This document shows, piece after piece, positions 28,546 through 37,145 of a DNA stretch of 64,000 nt. Under the pieces are notes generated by a model. That model did no database searches. It saw only the letters and a list, made by a program, of their open reading frames with translations, and had not been told where the DNA came from. The position numbers were made by a program, and so were the translations under genes. The stretch is from Succinispira mobilis DSM 6222. GTDB lineage: Bacteria > Bacillota > Negativicutes > Acidaminococcales > Succinispiraceae. The stretch's first letter is position 1. Each line of letters opens with the position of its first letter. The stretch covers positions 1,991,298 to 2,055,297 of the forward strand of contig NZ_KB913028.1 of NCBI RefSeq assembly GCF_000384135.1. The letters are read 5' to 3'.

Positions 28546-30960
28546 CTAAATTATATTTACGGGTTGAACATCCACCATGATCTCTTTGCGCAAATAAATT
28601 TTTTCCCGTAAACAATATGCTTTTATTAAAGTTAAATCACTACCCTTTATTAGAATATGCAGTGAATAATAATTTTTAATCTTACTTACTAATCCATAAA
28701 AAGGTCCGATGATTTCTATTCTATTGCCATTAACAACTTTTTGCAACTCCAAAAATAACTCATCTGCAATTTTTTCTGCTTTTTCTTGTTCAACCGCTGT
28801 TATTTTAAATTTTATTAGTTCCACATAAGGCGGATAAGAGAACTCCTGGCGTTGTTGCAATTCCACTGCCGCAAAATTAGCATAGTCTTGTTGGCAAATC
28901 AACTGCATAATCGGATTTTCTGGATTATAGGTCTGAATTAGCACTTTGCCAGCGGCTGCACCTCGCCCTGCTCTTCCAGCCATTTGCATCAACAAAGCAA
29001 ACGTCGCTTCTCCCGCGCGATAATCTGGTAAATTAAGCGTACTATCTGCGGCTAAAATTCCCACTAGAGTTACATTCGGGAAATCATGTCCTTTAGCCAC
29101 CATTTGCGTACCAATTAAAATTTGTGCTTGACCTTGAGCAAAAGCTTGCAATATTTTATCATGACCAAACTTTCCCTTCGTACTGTCTTGATCCATTCGC
29201 AAAATTCGTACCGTTGCAAATTCCTTTTGCAATTGTTCTTCTAGTTTTTGTGTTCCTGTGCCAAAAAATTTTATTTTATGACTTCTGCACTGCGGGCAAA
29301 TATCGGGAGCGGTTTCCCTGTGCCCACAATAATGACAAGTTAAACCGCCACCATATTGTTTATGATAAACCAAAGACACATCACAATTACTGCATTTAAC
29401 AACATAACCACAGTCACGACACATTACAAAGGTTGAAAACCCTCGACGATTCAACAAAATTATCGCTTGTTTGCCCGCACTTATAGTTTCTTCCAACGCT
29501 TGCTTTAAAGCCCGAGAAATCACACTATAATTTTTAGCTTGCAATTCAGCGCGCATATCCACTAAACTGATTTCTGGCAAAACAGCATCTTGCTTTGCAC
29601 GCAAATTCAGCTCGAAATACTTATATTCGCCACTTTGTGCAGCTTGATAACTTGTTAAACTTGGCGTTGCACTGCCTAAAACCAAGGGAATATGCAATGC
29701 CGCCGCTCGCATTTTAGCTACTTGCACAGCGTGATAACTAGGGTAATTATCCTGCTTATAGGCATTTTCATGCTCTTCATCAATTACTATTAGACCTAAC
29801 TCACTAAAGGGCGCAAAAACACCCGAACGAGCCGCAATCAAAATAGCGGCTTGACCATTTCGCAATTTTCCATAAACATCATTACGTTCATTTTGGGTTA
29901 AGCGACTATGCGATACTACTACTTGATTTTTAAATAGGCTTTGAAACCTTTTCACAATCTGACCGGTAAGGGCAATTTCCGGGACTAAAATTAAAGTTTG
30001 CCGCCCTCTTGCTAAGCTCATTTTTGTTAATTGCAAATAAACTTCGGTCTTGCCACTACCGGTAATTCCATGCAATAAAATGGTACGCTCGGGGTTAGTC
30101 TGCAGCTGTAAATTAGCAAAATAATCTACAACCTGCTGTTGTTGAGAATTCAACTGCAAAAATTCACCTGTAGTTGCCCCACTAGCATAGCTATCACGAT
30201 AAATCCGTTTCGCAAAATATTCAATCGCTCCAAGTTTTACTAGGCTATTTAAAACATTTTTACTAATTCCTTGCGCTTGCAGCTCTTCAGTTGAATATTC
30301 CTCTTGTTGTTCCAATAATGCCAACACCTGCAATTGGCGTTTTGCCTGTTTGCTAACTAAACCCCATTTAGTTTTATCACTAATCTTTATATACCACACT
30401 TGCTTTTCTTGAAATTTTTTATAAACACTGTCTTCCAAAATAAGAACTTCCAATTTAAGCAATTTATTTAACTGTTTATGCAAATCAATAATTTCTGGCA
30501 ACATTTTTTTTAATTCTTGGTAAGTTTTTTTTACTTTCCCTTGTAAGCACTGGCAAATAGTTTGTTGTATTGCTGTTAAAGCACTTATTTTTTCTCCTTG
30601 CGCTAACACATACAATTTTTCAGCCTTTATGCCAGTATTACCCACTAAAAATAGTTTCAAGGCTTCGGGATAAGAGCACAAATAATAATCAGCAATATTT
30701 CTAGCTGTATTTAACATTTCCCTTGAAAACCAAGGTTGCTCATCGACTATATCCAAAACCTCTTTGAGCTTCTCTAGTTCAATTGCTCCATCTAGTTGGA
30801 GTACTTTTTCTAAAACCACTCCTTCTTTCAACATATTGCCAAAAGGAACGATTACCCGATGTCCTACTTCAATATGTTCTAAAGCTGCTGGTAATTTGTA
30901 AGTAAACAATTTATCTAAACTTTTAACATTGGTATTAATACAAACTTGTACAAATTGCAT
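28546..30960 (-). CDS. priA: Primosomal replication restart helicase PriA (804 aa)
   Basis: Reloads the replisome at stalled forks. An N-terminal 3'-end binding domain (VCINTNVKSLDKLFTYKLP) is followed by Walker A GITGSGKTEV, Walker B VIDEEHENAYKQ, and the paired zinc-binding cysteines (CRDCGYVVKCSNC, CHYCGH and CPQC) between the helicase lobes. QMAGRAGRG is motif VI. First gene of its operon, with a clear promoter upstream. Confidence 0.96.
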   Translation of the reverse strand: MQFVQVCINTNVKSLDKLFTYKLPAALEHIEVGHRVIVPFGNMLKEGVVLEKVLQLDGAIELEKLKEVLDIVDEQPWFSREMLNTARNIADYYLCSYPEALKLFLVGNTGIKAEKLYVLAQGEKISALTAIQQTICQCLQGKVKKTYQELKKMLPEIIDLHKQLNKLLKLEVLILEDSVYKKFQEKQVWYIKISDKTKWGLVSKQAKRQLQVLALLEQQEEYSTEELQAQGISKNVLNSLVKLGAIEYFAKRIYRDSYASGATTGEFLQLNSQQQQVVDYFANLQLQTNPERTILLHGITGSGKTEVYLQLTKMSLARGRQTLILVPEIALTGQIVKRFQSLFKNQVVVSHSRLTQNERNDVYGKLRNGQAAILIAARSGVFAPFSELGLIVIDEEHENAYKQDNYPSYHAVQVAKMRAAALHIPLVLGSATPSLTSYQAAQSGEYKYFELNLRAKQDAVLPEISLVDMRAELQAKNYSVISRALKQALEETISAGKQAIILLNRRGFSTFVMCRDCGYVVKCSNCDVSLVYHKQYGGGLTCHYCGHRETAPDICPQCRSHKIKFFGTGTQKLEEQLQKEFATVRILRMDQDSTKGKFGHDKILQAFAQGQAQILIGTQMVAKGHDFPNVTLVGILAADSTLNLPDYRAGEATFALLMQMAGRAGRGAAAGKVLIQTYNPENPIMQLICQQDYANFAAVELQQRQEFSYPPYVELIKFKITAVEQEKAEKIADELFLELQKVVNGNRIEIIGPFYGLVSKIKNYYSLHILIKGSDLTLIKAYCLREKIYLRKEIMVDVQPVNII

Positions 30961-30991
30961 AGTTTTACCTCAAAATTCTTATTGTCTACTA

Positions 30992-31020
30992 ATTATATAC
31001 TTTGCCAAAGCTTTATTCAA
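30992..31020 (-). promoter_or_regulatory. Sigma-A promoter of the priA operon
   Basis: Read leftward: TTGAAT, 17 bases, TATAAT, ending 31 bases before the priA start codon. Confidence 0.75.
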
Positions 31021-31028
31021 CAAATAAT

Positions 31029-31048
31029 AAGCTGCTTAAAAACAGCTT
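31029..31048 (-). terminator. Probable terminator of the CofE-like operon
   Basis: AAGCTG and CAGCTT flank an eight-base loop; read leftward the stem is followed by ATTATTT. The stem is short, so efficiency is uncertain. Confidence 0.45.
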
Positions 31049-31086
31049 TATCCAGCTTGTTTTAAACAGCTTATCCTTTTCTGACG

Positions 31087-31731
31087 TTAGGATTTATGAT
31101 AATTTTTGACAATAACAATTGGTGTTTTTTCACTACCATTACCGAAAGGGTTGTCAATTAAAATTTTAGACATTAACTGTGCATCCACACCTTTAGAAAC
31201 TCCTAAAATTGCCGCTCTTTTTAAGTCATTTACATCCGCAACTACCGCACCATAACAACCTAATTCTGCTGTTATGCTTTCTGCTACGGCAGTTGGGTTT
31301 TTCGGACCGAAAACAATATATTTATCATAAGGCGGCATAGTTCCTGAAAAATCATCAATCAAGCGCGCTTGTTCCCCCGCCAACTGATAGAAAACCCCAC
31401 TTTTACCAAGAACCTTGGCCAAGGAACCCGCCAAGAACGCCCCCAAAACTCTTAACTCACCCTCTTCATTCATCAAAGCTTGCATAGCATAGCGATTAGC
31501 TAAACTTCCATGCACTGGAAAAAATCGGCATAAAATTTTAGCCAATAATCCTGGGGTTATTTCTTGAATATCAAAAGCTCGCTTTTGAGTTATCGCTACC
31601 ACACTTTCCGCCACCGCAATAACATCGCCTGCCTCTACATGAGCCTGGCAGTATTCTTTTATCGCTTTCACAATATCATCATTGTGAGTCAAAATTCTAG
31701 TTTTCACTGGCAAAATCTCATAACTACTCAT
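31087..31731 (-). CDS. CofE-like (F420-0:glutamate ligase family) protein (214 aa)
   Basis: Resembles the family that adds glutamate to coenzyme F420-0: PVKTRILTHNDDIVKAI near the start, GDVIAVAESVVAITQKR, the IDDFSGT loop and VVADVNDLKRAAILG. Nothing else in the window points to F420 metabolism, so the real acceptor may be another gamma-glutamyl-linked metabolite. It overlaps the preceding gene by 4 bases (ATGA) in a four-gene unit with a thioesterase and DUF3842. Confidence 0.75.
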   Translation of the reverse strand: MSSYEILPVKTRILTHNDDIVKAIKEYCQAHVEAGDVIAVAESVVAITQKRAFDIQEITPGLLAKILCRFFPVHGSLANRYAMQALMNEEGELRVLGAFLAGSLAKVLGKSGVFYQLAGEQARLIDDFSGTMPPYDKYIVFGPKNPTAVAESITAELGCYGAVVADVNDLKRAAILGVSKGVDAQLMSKILIDNPFGNGSEKTPIVIVKNYHKS

Positions 31732-32261
31732 TTCACAACACCTCGCTCAATCGCCTCTTGCAATTCTTGCTTAGTTGTCCAAAAGTACCACCGCGCAATT
31801 TTAAATTCTTCTTTAGAAACATAATTAGCATAAACCTCTAGTTTTATATCAAATATTTCTTTGATAATTTCCTGTATTGACTTTTCCGCTTCAATCGTTA
31901 AAGTTAAAATTAGCGTTTCTTTACTCTGTCCAAAAATCGGAAATGCTTCTAAATAATTATCTTGACGCCGATAGCCAACTCTTTCTAATCTGGTAGTAAC
32001 AGTAGCCTGATCAAATTGCTCTTGCGGTAGTAAATGTCGCGAGAAAGCATCAATAATCGTAGCATCTGGTTTTTCACTCTCATTAGCTATTTCAAATTTT
32101 GTAGTAAACACAGCACGTTGTGCAGCAACTTCTTCTAATTTAAAAGCACTCCGGCACTCTACATGGGCCACTATTTTGGCTTCTCCCTGTATCAAAGCAT
32201 GCAAATAAATAGCCCCGGCAATAATTGCTATTATTCCTACTAGTCCAGCTAAAAACATCAT
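31728..32261 (-). CDS. Hypothetical protein with one N-terminal membrane helix (177 aa)
   Basis: Not recognised. Residues 3-24 (FLAGLVGIIAIIAGAIYLHALI) form a membrane anchor or uncleaved signal; no lipobox Cys follows. The rest looks like a compact alpha/beta extracytoplasmic domain with no obvious motif. Its stop overlaps the start of the CofE-like gene and its start adjoins the thioesterase stop, so the three are co-translated. Function not predicted. Confidence 0.7.
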   Translation of the reverse strand: MMFLAGLVGIIAIIAGAIYLHALIQGEAKIVAHVECRSAFKLEEVAAQRAVFTTKFEIANESEKPDATIIDAFSRHLLPQEQFDQATVTTRLERVGYRRQDNYLEAFPIFGQSKETLILTLTIEAEKSIQEIIKEIFDIKLEVYANYVSKEEFKIARWYFWTTKQELQEAIERGVVK

Positions 32262-32687
32262 CTATGCTCGCCCACCTTTAGTATCAATTTCAAAAAATAT
32301 CCTTAATCTTTGGAAAAATTCTTTTGGCAACCTTGTTACCGAACCATCTTTTTTAGTAAAAACATTTTGTGTTAAACCCTCGGCTATTAAGCTTTCATCT
32401 TTGGCATTTTTTATTTTATAAGAAAAAACCATTTTAACGCGGGATAATTCAATCATGTCCGCACAAATAATTATTTCATCCGCAAATCTAGCTGGTTTTT
32501 TATAACTACACCGCGCATCAGTTATCGGAAAAATATAATCCGCTTCCATTAGTTCCAAAAGATCAACGCCTGCTTGACGCAAATATTCAACTCTTCCCAT
32601 TTCAAACCAGCGAAAATAATTAGCGTGGTGTACAACACCCATCATATCCGTTTCTACAAAACGTACTCGATCTTTTAGTTTTACCAT
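32262..32687 (-). CDS. Acyl-CoA thioesterase, 4HBT/YbgC family (141 aa)
   Basis: Hot-dog fold thioesterase. The catalytic signature VETDMMGVVHHANYFRWFEMGR carries the Asp and the HxxNY of the 4-hydroxybenzoyl-CoA thioesterase group, and RCSYKKPARFADEI and IAEGLTQNVFTKKDG follow the family pattern. Length is normal. The acyl substrate is unknown. Confidence 0.9.
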   Translation of the reverse strand: MVKLKDRVRFVETDMMGVVHHANYFRWFEMGRVEYLRQAGVDLLELMEADYIFPITDARCSYKKPARFADEIIICADMIELSRVKMVFSYKIKNAKDESLIAEGLTQNVFTKKDGSVTRLPKEFFQRLRIFFEIDTKGGRA

Positions 32688-32693
32688 TTCTCT

Positions 32694-33113
32694 CTAACTC
32701 TCCTTTTCTATAAAAGTTGTAATTTCAGACACAGTTTCTTTTATCAATTGGTTCATGCTTTTATTTTCTAAACCAACTATTTTTATATTAATATTCGCGA
32801 TTGGCAGAAAAATTTTTTTCGCCACTGCACCTGCAACTTTTTGGGCAATTTCCGGAGTAACTTCCCCATACATTGCATTAGGAATAATCAAGCCTAAAGG
32901 AGCTACGAGTAAATCCACCTGCTGAATCGAGTAACAAATCGCATGTTCGCCACTAGCACCATTTTTAGCACCAGCCTTGACCATGGCTAAGGTTGCCATT
33001 GAATTGGTCCCTAAAGCAAGAAGCTCAACTTTTTTCTTTAAGTGCTCGGGTAAATTACTTATAACCTGAGCCATAAGTCCACCACCTAGGCCATCAATAA
33101 AAGCTATAACCAC
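32694..33113 (-). CDS. DUF3842 family protein (139 aa)
   Basis: Small soluble protein of unknown function, seen in Clostridia and relatives. It begins VVIAFIDGLGGGLMAQVI, a nucleotide-binding-like Gly-rich loop, followed by LLALGTNSMATLAMVKAGA. GTG at 33113 is chosen because AGGAGGTG lies five bases upstream; the longer frame starting at 33203 has a Lys/Arg-rich leader without family similarity. Start of the leftward operon with the thioesterase. Confidence 0.75.
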   Translation of the reverse strand: MVIAFIDGLGGGLMAQVISNLPEHLKKKVELLALGTNSMATLAMVKAGAKNGASGEHAICYSIQQVDLLVAPLGLIIPNAMYGEVTPEIAQKVAGAVAKKIFLPIANINIKIVGLENKSMNQLIKETVSEITTFIEKES

Positions 33114-33190
33114 TTTGCACCTCCTAAAACATATGCCTAACATTATAACACTTTTTTTACACTTATACCACCTTAAATATCGTTTTCCCC

Positions 33191-33220
33191 TTGCTTTTTT
33201 CAACTTACCTATTCTATAAT
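33191..33220 (+). promoter_or_regulatory. Sigma-A promoter of a small gene
   Basis: TTGCTT, 18 bases, TATAAT, ending 32 bases before the ATG at 33253. Confidence 0.6.
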
Positions 33221-33252
33221 TTATTTAAGTAAATAATGAAAGGATGTATTTC

Positions 33253-33435
33253 ATGAGCGCAATTAATATTCCCGAAATTCTTAAACAGCTAATCAGCAAT
33301 AAAGAATATACGCTACCTGATTATCTTACCGAACAAGAAATTGCCGTTTTAGTCGATCTCTTAAAACTAAATCTCAAACGCTCCCACCCTTTTGCTCTTT
33401 TAAGCCGTCAGGACAATATGTTATTTTTATTATAA
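33253..33435 (+). CDS. Hypothetical small protein (60 aa)
   Basis: Not recognised. It has a promoter and an AAAGGA site eight bases before ATG, which argues for a real gene. The predicted protein is helical and acidic-hydrophobic in the middle (YLTEQEIAVLVDLLKLNLKR), with no membrane helix. It is transcribed divergently from the DUF3842 operon. An ATG three codons upstream overlaps the ribosome binding site and is not used here. Confidence 0.55.
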   Translation: MSAINIPEILKQLISNKEYTLPDYLTEQEIAVLVDLLKLNLKRSHPFALLSRQDNMLFLL

Positions 33436-33626
33436 GCACTTATAATTGGAACTAAGCTTACTTAATTTTAATAGTTGCTTTGCTCTAAGCTAGTTCCCTC
33501 CCCAATGTTAAAAGCGCTAATTTTGTATAGAAAACAGTTTCGCCTTAAACTAAAGAGATATTTTATGTTTAAGAACCAGTTTCCTATACAACTACAGTTT
33601 GGCGTTTTTATCTTTTAAATTTAAAA

Positions 33627-33658
33627 CAAGATTAAGAACTTTTACATTCTTAATCTTG
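33627..33658. repeat. Hairpin repeat, copy 2
   Basis: CAAGATTAAGAA and TTCTTAATCTTG with loop CTTTTACA. It is the same element as 19335-19366, including the flanking GTCTAAATA. Stem differences are compensated on both sides (TGG/CCA there, AAG/CTT here), so the fold rather than the sequence has been kept. Confidence 0.7.
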
Positions 33659-33693
33659 TCTAAATAGCCTTATTTATTTAGCAGTCAATTTAT

Positions 33694-33730
33694 GGAGGCA
33701 GTGTCGGAAATAATTTCCGACACTGCCTCC
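33694..33730 (-). terminator. Perfect 18-bp hairpin after glutamine synthetase
   Basis: GGAGGCAGTGTCGGAAAT and its exact inverse surround one base. It lies 15 bases past the synthetase stop. There is no long T run on the leftward side (TAAATTG follows), so it may act as a 3' stabiliser or a weak terminator; rightward it is followed by GCTGTTTTTA. Confidence 0.6.
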
Positions 33731-33745
33731 GCTGTTTTTAATCAA

Positions 33746-35647
33746 CTAGTCAATTATATTGCGTTTATACTGTTGGTAAGTACATTTCACTTCTTTCATT
33801 TTCGCCGCTAACTCTAATTGCAATTCAGAAGCTAAAGCATAATCTTGCGCTTCAAAAGCTTTTCTAATTTTGGTAAACAACGAAGGTGCTGCCAAGCTAT
33901 CTTTAGCAATATACCGTCTTAAAGTTTGTACTTCTCGCCAAGCAGTTAAATCCGAATCAGTAACTGTTTCGACTTTATGTAGCGGTTTCATAGCCACAAT
34001 CGCATCAAAGTAATCAGGAATAATTCTATTGAGCAATTCTGCTTGCCAACGTTTTTGCGCGCCCAATTTAAAGGAATTCACAAATTCTGGGCGAATAATG
34101 TTACCACGCGTTAAGCTAGCAACTTTTTCTGGATATTTTTCAAACGCCGTAAGATTTTCCCAAACTGTAGCTGGTGGTTTGCTGAATAGGCGATCTCTTT
34201 CTTCCGCTGTATAATCATCGAACACATCTTCTTCACTGCGATACTCGCGCTCTGTTTCTAAGTAGAACCCTACTTCGCCCGCTTTTTTAGATAGTTCATT
34301 TTCTAATTCCACTAAACTCTTATCCGCTGTAGCCAAAATACCATCTAACATCGTCATGTAAAATGCCGCTAAAGCCATATAGGTATTTGTAAACGGATTT
34401 GGCGAACGCACCTCAAAACGAGTAGCCATTGGACTGTCAATATCACGCACTAAGCCTGCTAAAATAGTTCTATTTCTTGAAGGAATTGCTGGCTCATGAC
34501 CTAATGAAGTAACAATACAAACTGGTGCTTCAAAACCTGGTTTCAAGCGATTTAATGAATCATTGGTAGCTGAAACAATTGGATTAACCACTTCATAGTT
34601 TTTCAAAATACCCATAATTGAGCCGTAACCGATGGCACTCAAAAAGTTTTGGCGCATATCCGTTGGCGCAAACAAGTTAACTAGTTTACCAGTTTTCATT
34701 TTAGCCATAATACAAACATGAGTATGTTCACCATTACCAGCTACACCCTCAATTGGTTTTGCTTGGAAAGTAACTTCCAAACCATTTTGGCGGAAAACTT
34801 CCTTAATAATTGTTCTCGCTAATAATTCATTATCAGCTGTTTGTACCCCTTGAGAATACTTCCAGTCTATTTCTAATTGTTCCATTACATGAGACAAATG
34901 ACCAGTGCCATCCATTTTTGCTTTTACGCCACCAACTTCTTTGTGTCCCATTTCTGGTTCTAAACCATAACGTTCTAAAGCAATTACAGCTTGTTCCATT
35001 GCTGTACGCACATTACCGCGCGTACGTTGCCAGTATTGCTCTTGCAATACTTGTGATGCTGATAATTCTTCTACTGGAGCCGCATCAGCTGGAGTTTTTA
35101 CCCAAAATTCTAATTCTGTTGCACAAGTGAACACAATATCTTCTACTTCCGCTAAATTCACATGCTCTAAACCAGCAATAGTTGGTTGTTTAGCAAACAA
35201 ACTCATAAGTTCTTGTTTTACAAAATCCAAAGAATTTTTCAAAATAGAACGTGAATCTACAAAAACATCATTATGAATCAAGAAACTTGGAATTCTCAAA
35301 GTACCTACCATTTTTCCTGTTTCTAAATCAATATGTTCATAGTTATAGTCGACAAACCAATTAACATCTTTATCAACTTTAAAATCTACCCGAGCATTAT
35401 TTAAAGAGGCAATTCCAGGAAGCACAACAGAGGAACCATCAGTTTGAACAGCACTAGCTTCTAAGAAACTATGCATTTCGGAAATAAACAAGCTTACCGG
35501 AATTTTTTCATCAGTATCATTACCGGCAAAATCAATTCCTACCACAGAAACAAATTGAATTTCTGGATGCGCTGCTAAAATCTCTTTGAGACTTTGCGGA
35601 TCATGTTTATCCGCAGGAATTACATACAACAAATCTTTTTGTGTCAT
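33746..35647 (-). CDS. glnA: Glutamine synthetase, long form (633 aa)
   Basis: Assimilates ammonia into glutamine with ATP. The catalytic beta-barrel signatures are present: ELEFWVK (metal-binding Glu), GNGEHTHVCIM (ATP and metal), and PSRNRTILAGLVRD followed by FEVRSPNPFTNTY. At 633 residues it is longer than GS-I (about 450) and shorter than typical GS-III (about 700); similar long forms occur in anaerobic Bacillota. The C-terminal 150 residues are helical and not part of the classic GS fold. ATG at 35647 follows GAGGTG by six bases. It is preceded by its own promoter and an attenuator-like hairpin. Confidence 0.88.
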   Translation of the reverse strand: MTQKDLLYVIPADKHDPQSLKEILAAHPEIQFVSVVGIDFAGNDTDEKIPVSLFISEMHSFLEASAVQTDGSSVVLPGIASLNNARVDFKVDKDVNWFVDYNYEHIDLETGKMVGTLRIPSFLIHNDVFVDSRSILKNSLDFVKQELMSLFAKQPTIAGLEHVNLAEVEDIVFTCATELEFWVKTPADAAPVEELSASQVLQEQYWQRTRGNVRTAMEQAVIALERYGLEPEMGHKEVGGVKAKMDGTGHLSHVMEQLEIDWKYSQGVQTADNELLARTIIKEVFRQNGLEVTFQAKPIEGVAGNGEHTHVCIMAKMKTGKLVNLFAPTDMRQNFLSAIGYGSIMGILKNYEVVNPIVSATNDSLNRLKPGFEAPVCIVTSLGHEPAIPSRNRTILAGLVRDIDSPMATRFEVRSPNPFTNTYMALAAFYMTMLDGILATADKSLVELENELSKKAGEVGFYLETEREYRSEEDVFDDYTAEERDRLFSKPPATVWENLTAFEKYPEKVASLTRGNIIRPEFVNSFKLGAQKRWQAELLNRIIPDYFDAIVAMKPLHKVETVTDSDLTAWREVQTLRRYIAKDSLAAPSLFTKIRKAFEAQDYALASELQLELAAKMKEVKCTYQQYKRNIID

Positions 35648-35680
35648 TTCTTTCACCTCTTAAAAAATTTCAATTTAATA

Positions 35681-35721
35681 AAAAAAGACCTTCCTATACC
35701 TTGTATTAGTACAGAAAGGTC
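35681..35721 (-). promoter_or_regulatory. Attenuator-like terminator in the glutamine synthetase leader
   Basis: Read leftward, GACCTTTCTGTAC pairs imperfectly with GTATAGGAAGGTC and is followed by TTTTTT. It stands between the promoter at 35757-35785 and the start codon, so transcripts of the gene must read through it. It could also end transcripts from the upstream amidase gene. No known glutamine aptamer or ANTAR hairpin is recognised. Confidence 0.6.
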
Positions 35722-35756
35722 GTCTTTGACCATAAAATATTACATTTACATGATTG

Positions 35757-35785
35757 ATTCTACCACTACTACTATTTTTTGTCTA
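35757..35785 (-). promoter_or_regulatory. Promoter of glutamine synthetase
   Basis: Read leftward: TAGACA, 17 bases, TAGAAT, giving a leader of about 100 bases before ATG. Confidence 0.5.
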
Positions 35786-35794
35786 GTACTATTT

Positions 35795-37030
35795 TTAAAT
35801 TTCTTTATCCATCGTCAAAATAGTTTCTACTAACACCTCTACGCCGGCAATAATATCTGCTTCACTAGTCATTTCAGCAGGATTATGACTAATCCCCTCA
35901 ATCGATGGTACAAAAATCATTGTCGTAGGCATTATCGCCGCCATATGCATGGCATCATGACCTGCCCCACTATTCATGCGTCGATATTTAATGTTCTTCT
36001 GTTGACAAACGCCTGCTGTTATATCAGCTAAATTTTTAGATAACCGCACTGGTCTATCAGAAGTCAAAACATCAATAGTTATTTTTACTTCATCGGCTTC
36101 GCCTACACAACGCACAGCTTCGTGTATTTCTTCTATCGCTTCTAAAATAACTTCATAATCTACGCCACGTAAATCTAGCCATAATACTACCTTGCCAGGA
36201 ATAACATTAATTGAGCTAGGCTCAATATCCACTACCCCGACAGTAGTTACAATCCCTTGCTCGGAATGTGCTTTTCCCACCTCTTCAATTGCCAAAATTA
36301 GTTTAGCCCCACTAACCAACGCATCCTTACGGAAATTCATTGGTGTTGCCCCAGAATGGTCAGCCACCCCTTCAACTGTAATTTTCATCCGTGTCGGGGC
36401 AGCTATATTTTCCACTACCCCAATTGCTTCACCACTATCTGCCAATACACGCCCTTGCTCAATATGTAATTCTACAAATGCTGCATATTTGCTGGCATCT
36501 AGCTTAACTTGTTCATATTTCTCTGGCTCAAAACCAGCTTGTTTTAATACTTCAATGTAGCTTAATTCATCCTTTTTAGTCGCACTAGAAAATGTTTCTG
36601 GCGTACCTACCCCCGCCAACAACTTACTACCAATAGTAGCGAAACCAAAACGAGTTGATTCTTCTGCCATAAAAATTATTACTTCGTAAGAATGTTCCAA
36701 CCCTTGTTCTTTAATGGCATAAGCGGCTTCCAAAGCTGCTACTACCCCTAATGCTCCATCGTAAGCGCCACCTTGCTTTACTGTATCTAAGTGCGAACCA
36801 GAGGCAATCGTTGGCAAAGTTGGATTTTTCCCTGGCAAGCGGGCAAAAATATTGCCCACATAATCGCGCCGCACTTCCATCCCCAATTCTTGCATTTTCT
36901 CCATGATATATTTTTGCGCTGCTAGATCCTCGGCAGAATATGCTAATCTAGTTATCCCTTTATCGACACTACCACCAAAACTTTTTAAGTGTTCTAAGAT
37001 TTCTAACACTCTCGCTTGCTTAATTTTCAT
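35795..37030 (-). CDS. M20-family hydantoinase/carbamoylase-type amidase (411 aa)
   Basis: Zn-dependent hydrolase of the N-carbamoyl-amino-acid hydrolase/allantoate amidohydrolase group. Metal-ligand motifs GSHLDTVKQGGAYDGALGV, AEESTRFG and HIEQGRVLADSG, and the C-terminal SGAGHDAMHMA, are all intact. The N-terminal RLAYSAEDLAAQKYI fits the family. ATG at 37030 is chosen, five bases after GAGGTG. The substrate could be a carbamoylated amino acid, allantoate or ureidoglycolate; no allantoin genes are nearby. It lies upstream of glutamine synthetase, so release of ammonia for assimilation is conceivable. Confidence 0.85.
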   Translation of the reverse strand: MKIKQARVLEILEHLKSFGGSVDKGITRLAYSAEDLAAQKYIMEKMQELGMEVRRDYVGNIFARLPGKNPTLPTIASGSHLDTVKQGGAYDGALGVVAALEAAYAIKEQGLEHSYEVIIFMAEESTRFGFATIGSKLLAGVGTPETFSSATKKDELSYIEVLKQAGFEPEKYEQVKLDASKYAAFVELHIEQGRVLADSGEAIGVVENIAAPTRMKITVEGVADHSGATPMNFRKDALVSGAKLILAIEEVGKAHSEQGIVTTVGVVDIEPSSINVIPGKVVLWLDLRGVDYEVILEAIEEIHEAVRCVGEADEVKITIDVLTSDRPVRLSKNLADITAGVCQQKNIKYRRMNSGAGHDAMHMAAIMPTTMIFVPSIEGISHNPAEMTSEADIIAGVEVLVETILTMDKEI

Positions 37031-37077
37031 ATCGCACCTCACTATTTTTTCTCTCTATTAACACCATATAAAGTTTT

Positions 37078-37118
37078 AGACCTTAACTATACTAAATATA
37101 TTAATATAATTAAGGTCT
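37078..37118 (-). terminator. Terminator after the DEAD-box helicase
   Basis: AGACCTTAA and TTAAGGTCT form a perfect 9-bp stem around an AT-rich loop, 27 bases past the helicase stop. Confidence 0.55.
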
Positions 37119-37145
37119 TTAAGCAAGAATCTTTGTTATGTAATT

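Larger units (their letters stand above)
33436..33745. other. Intergenic stretch with three inverted repeats
   Basis: No gene is seen. The stretch holds an imperfect hairpin of about 69 bases at 33523-33591 (TTGTATAG/CTATACAA with inner CTTAAAC/GTTTAAG), the second copy of the ISL3-linked hairpin at 33627-33658, and a perfect palindrome at 33694-33730 next to the glutamine synthetase stop. Confidence 0.6.
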
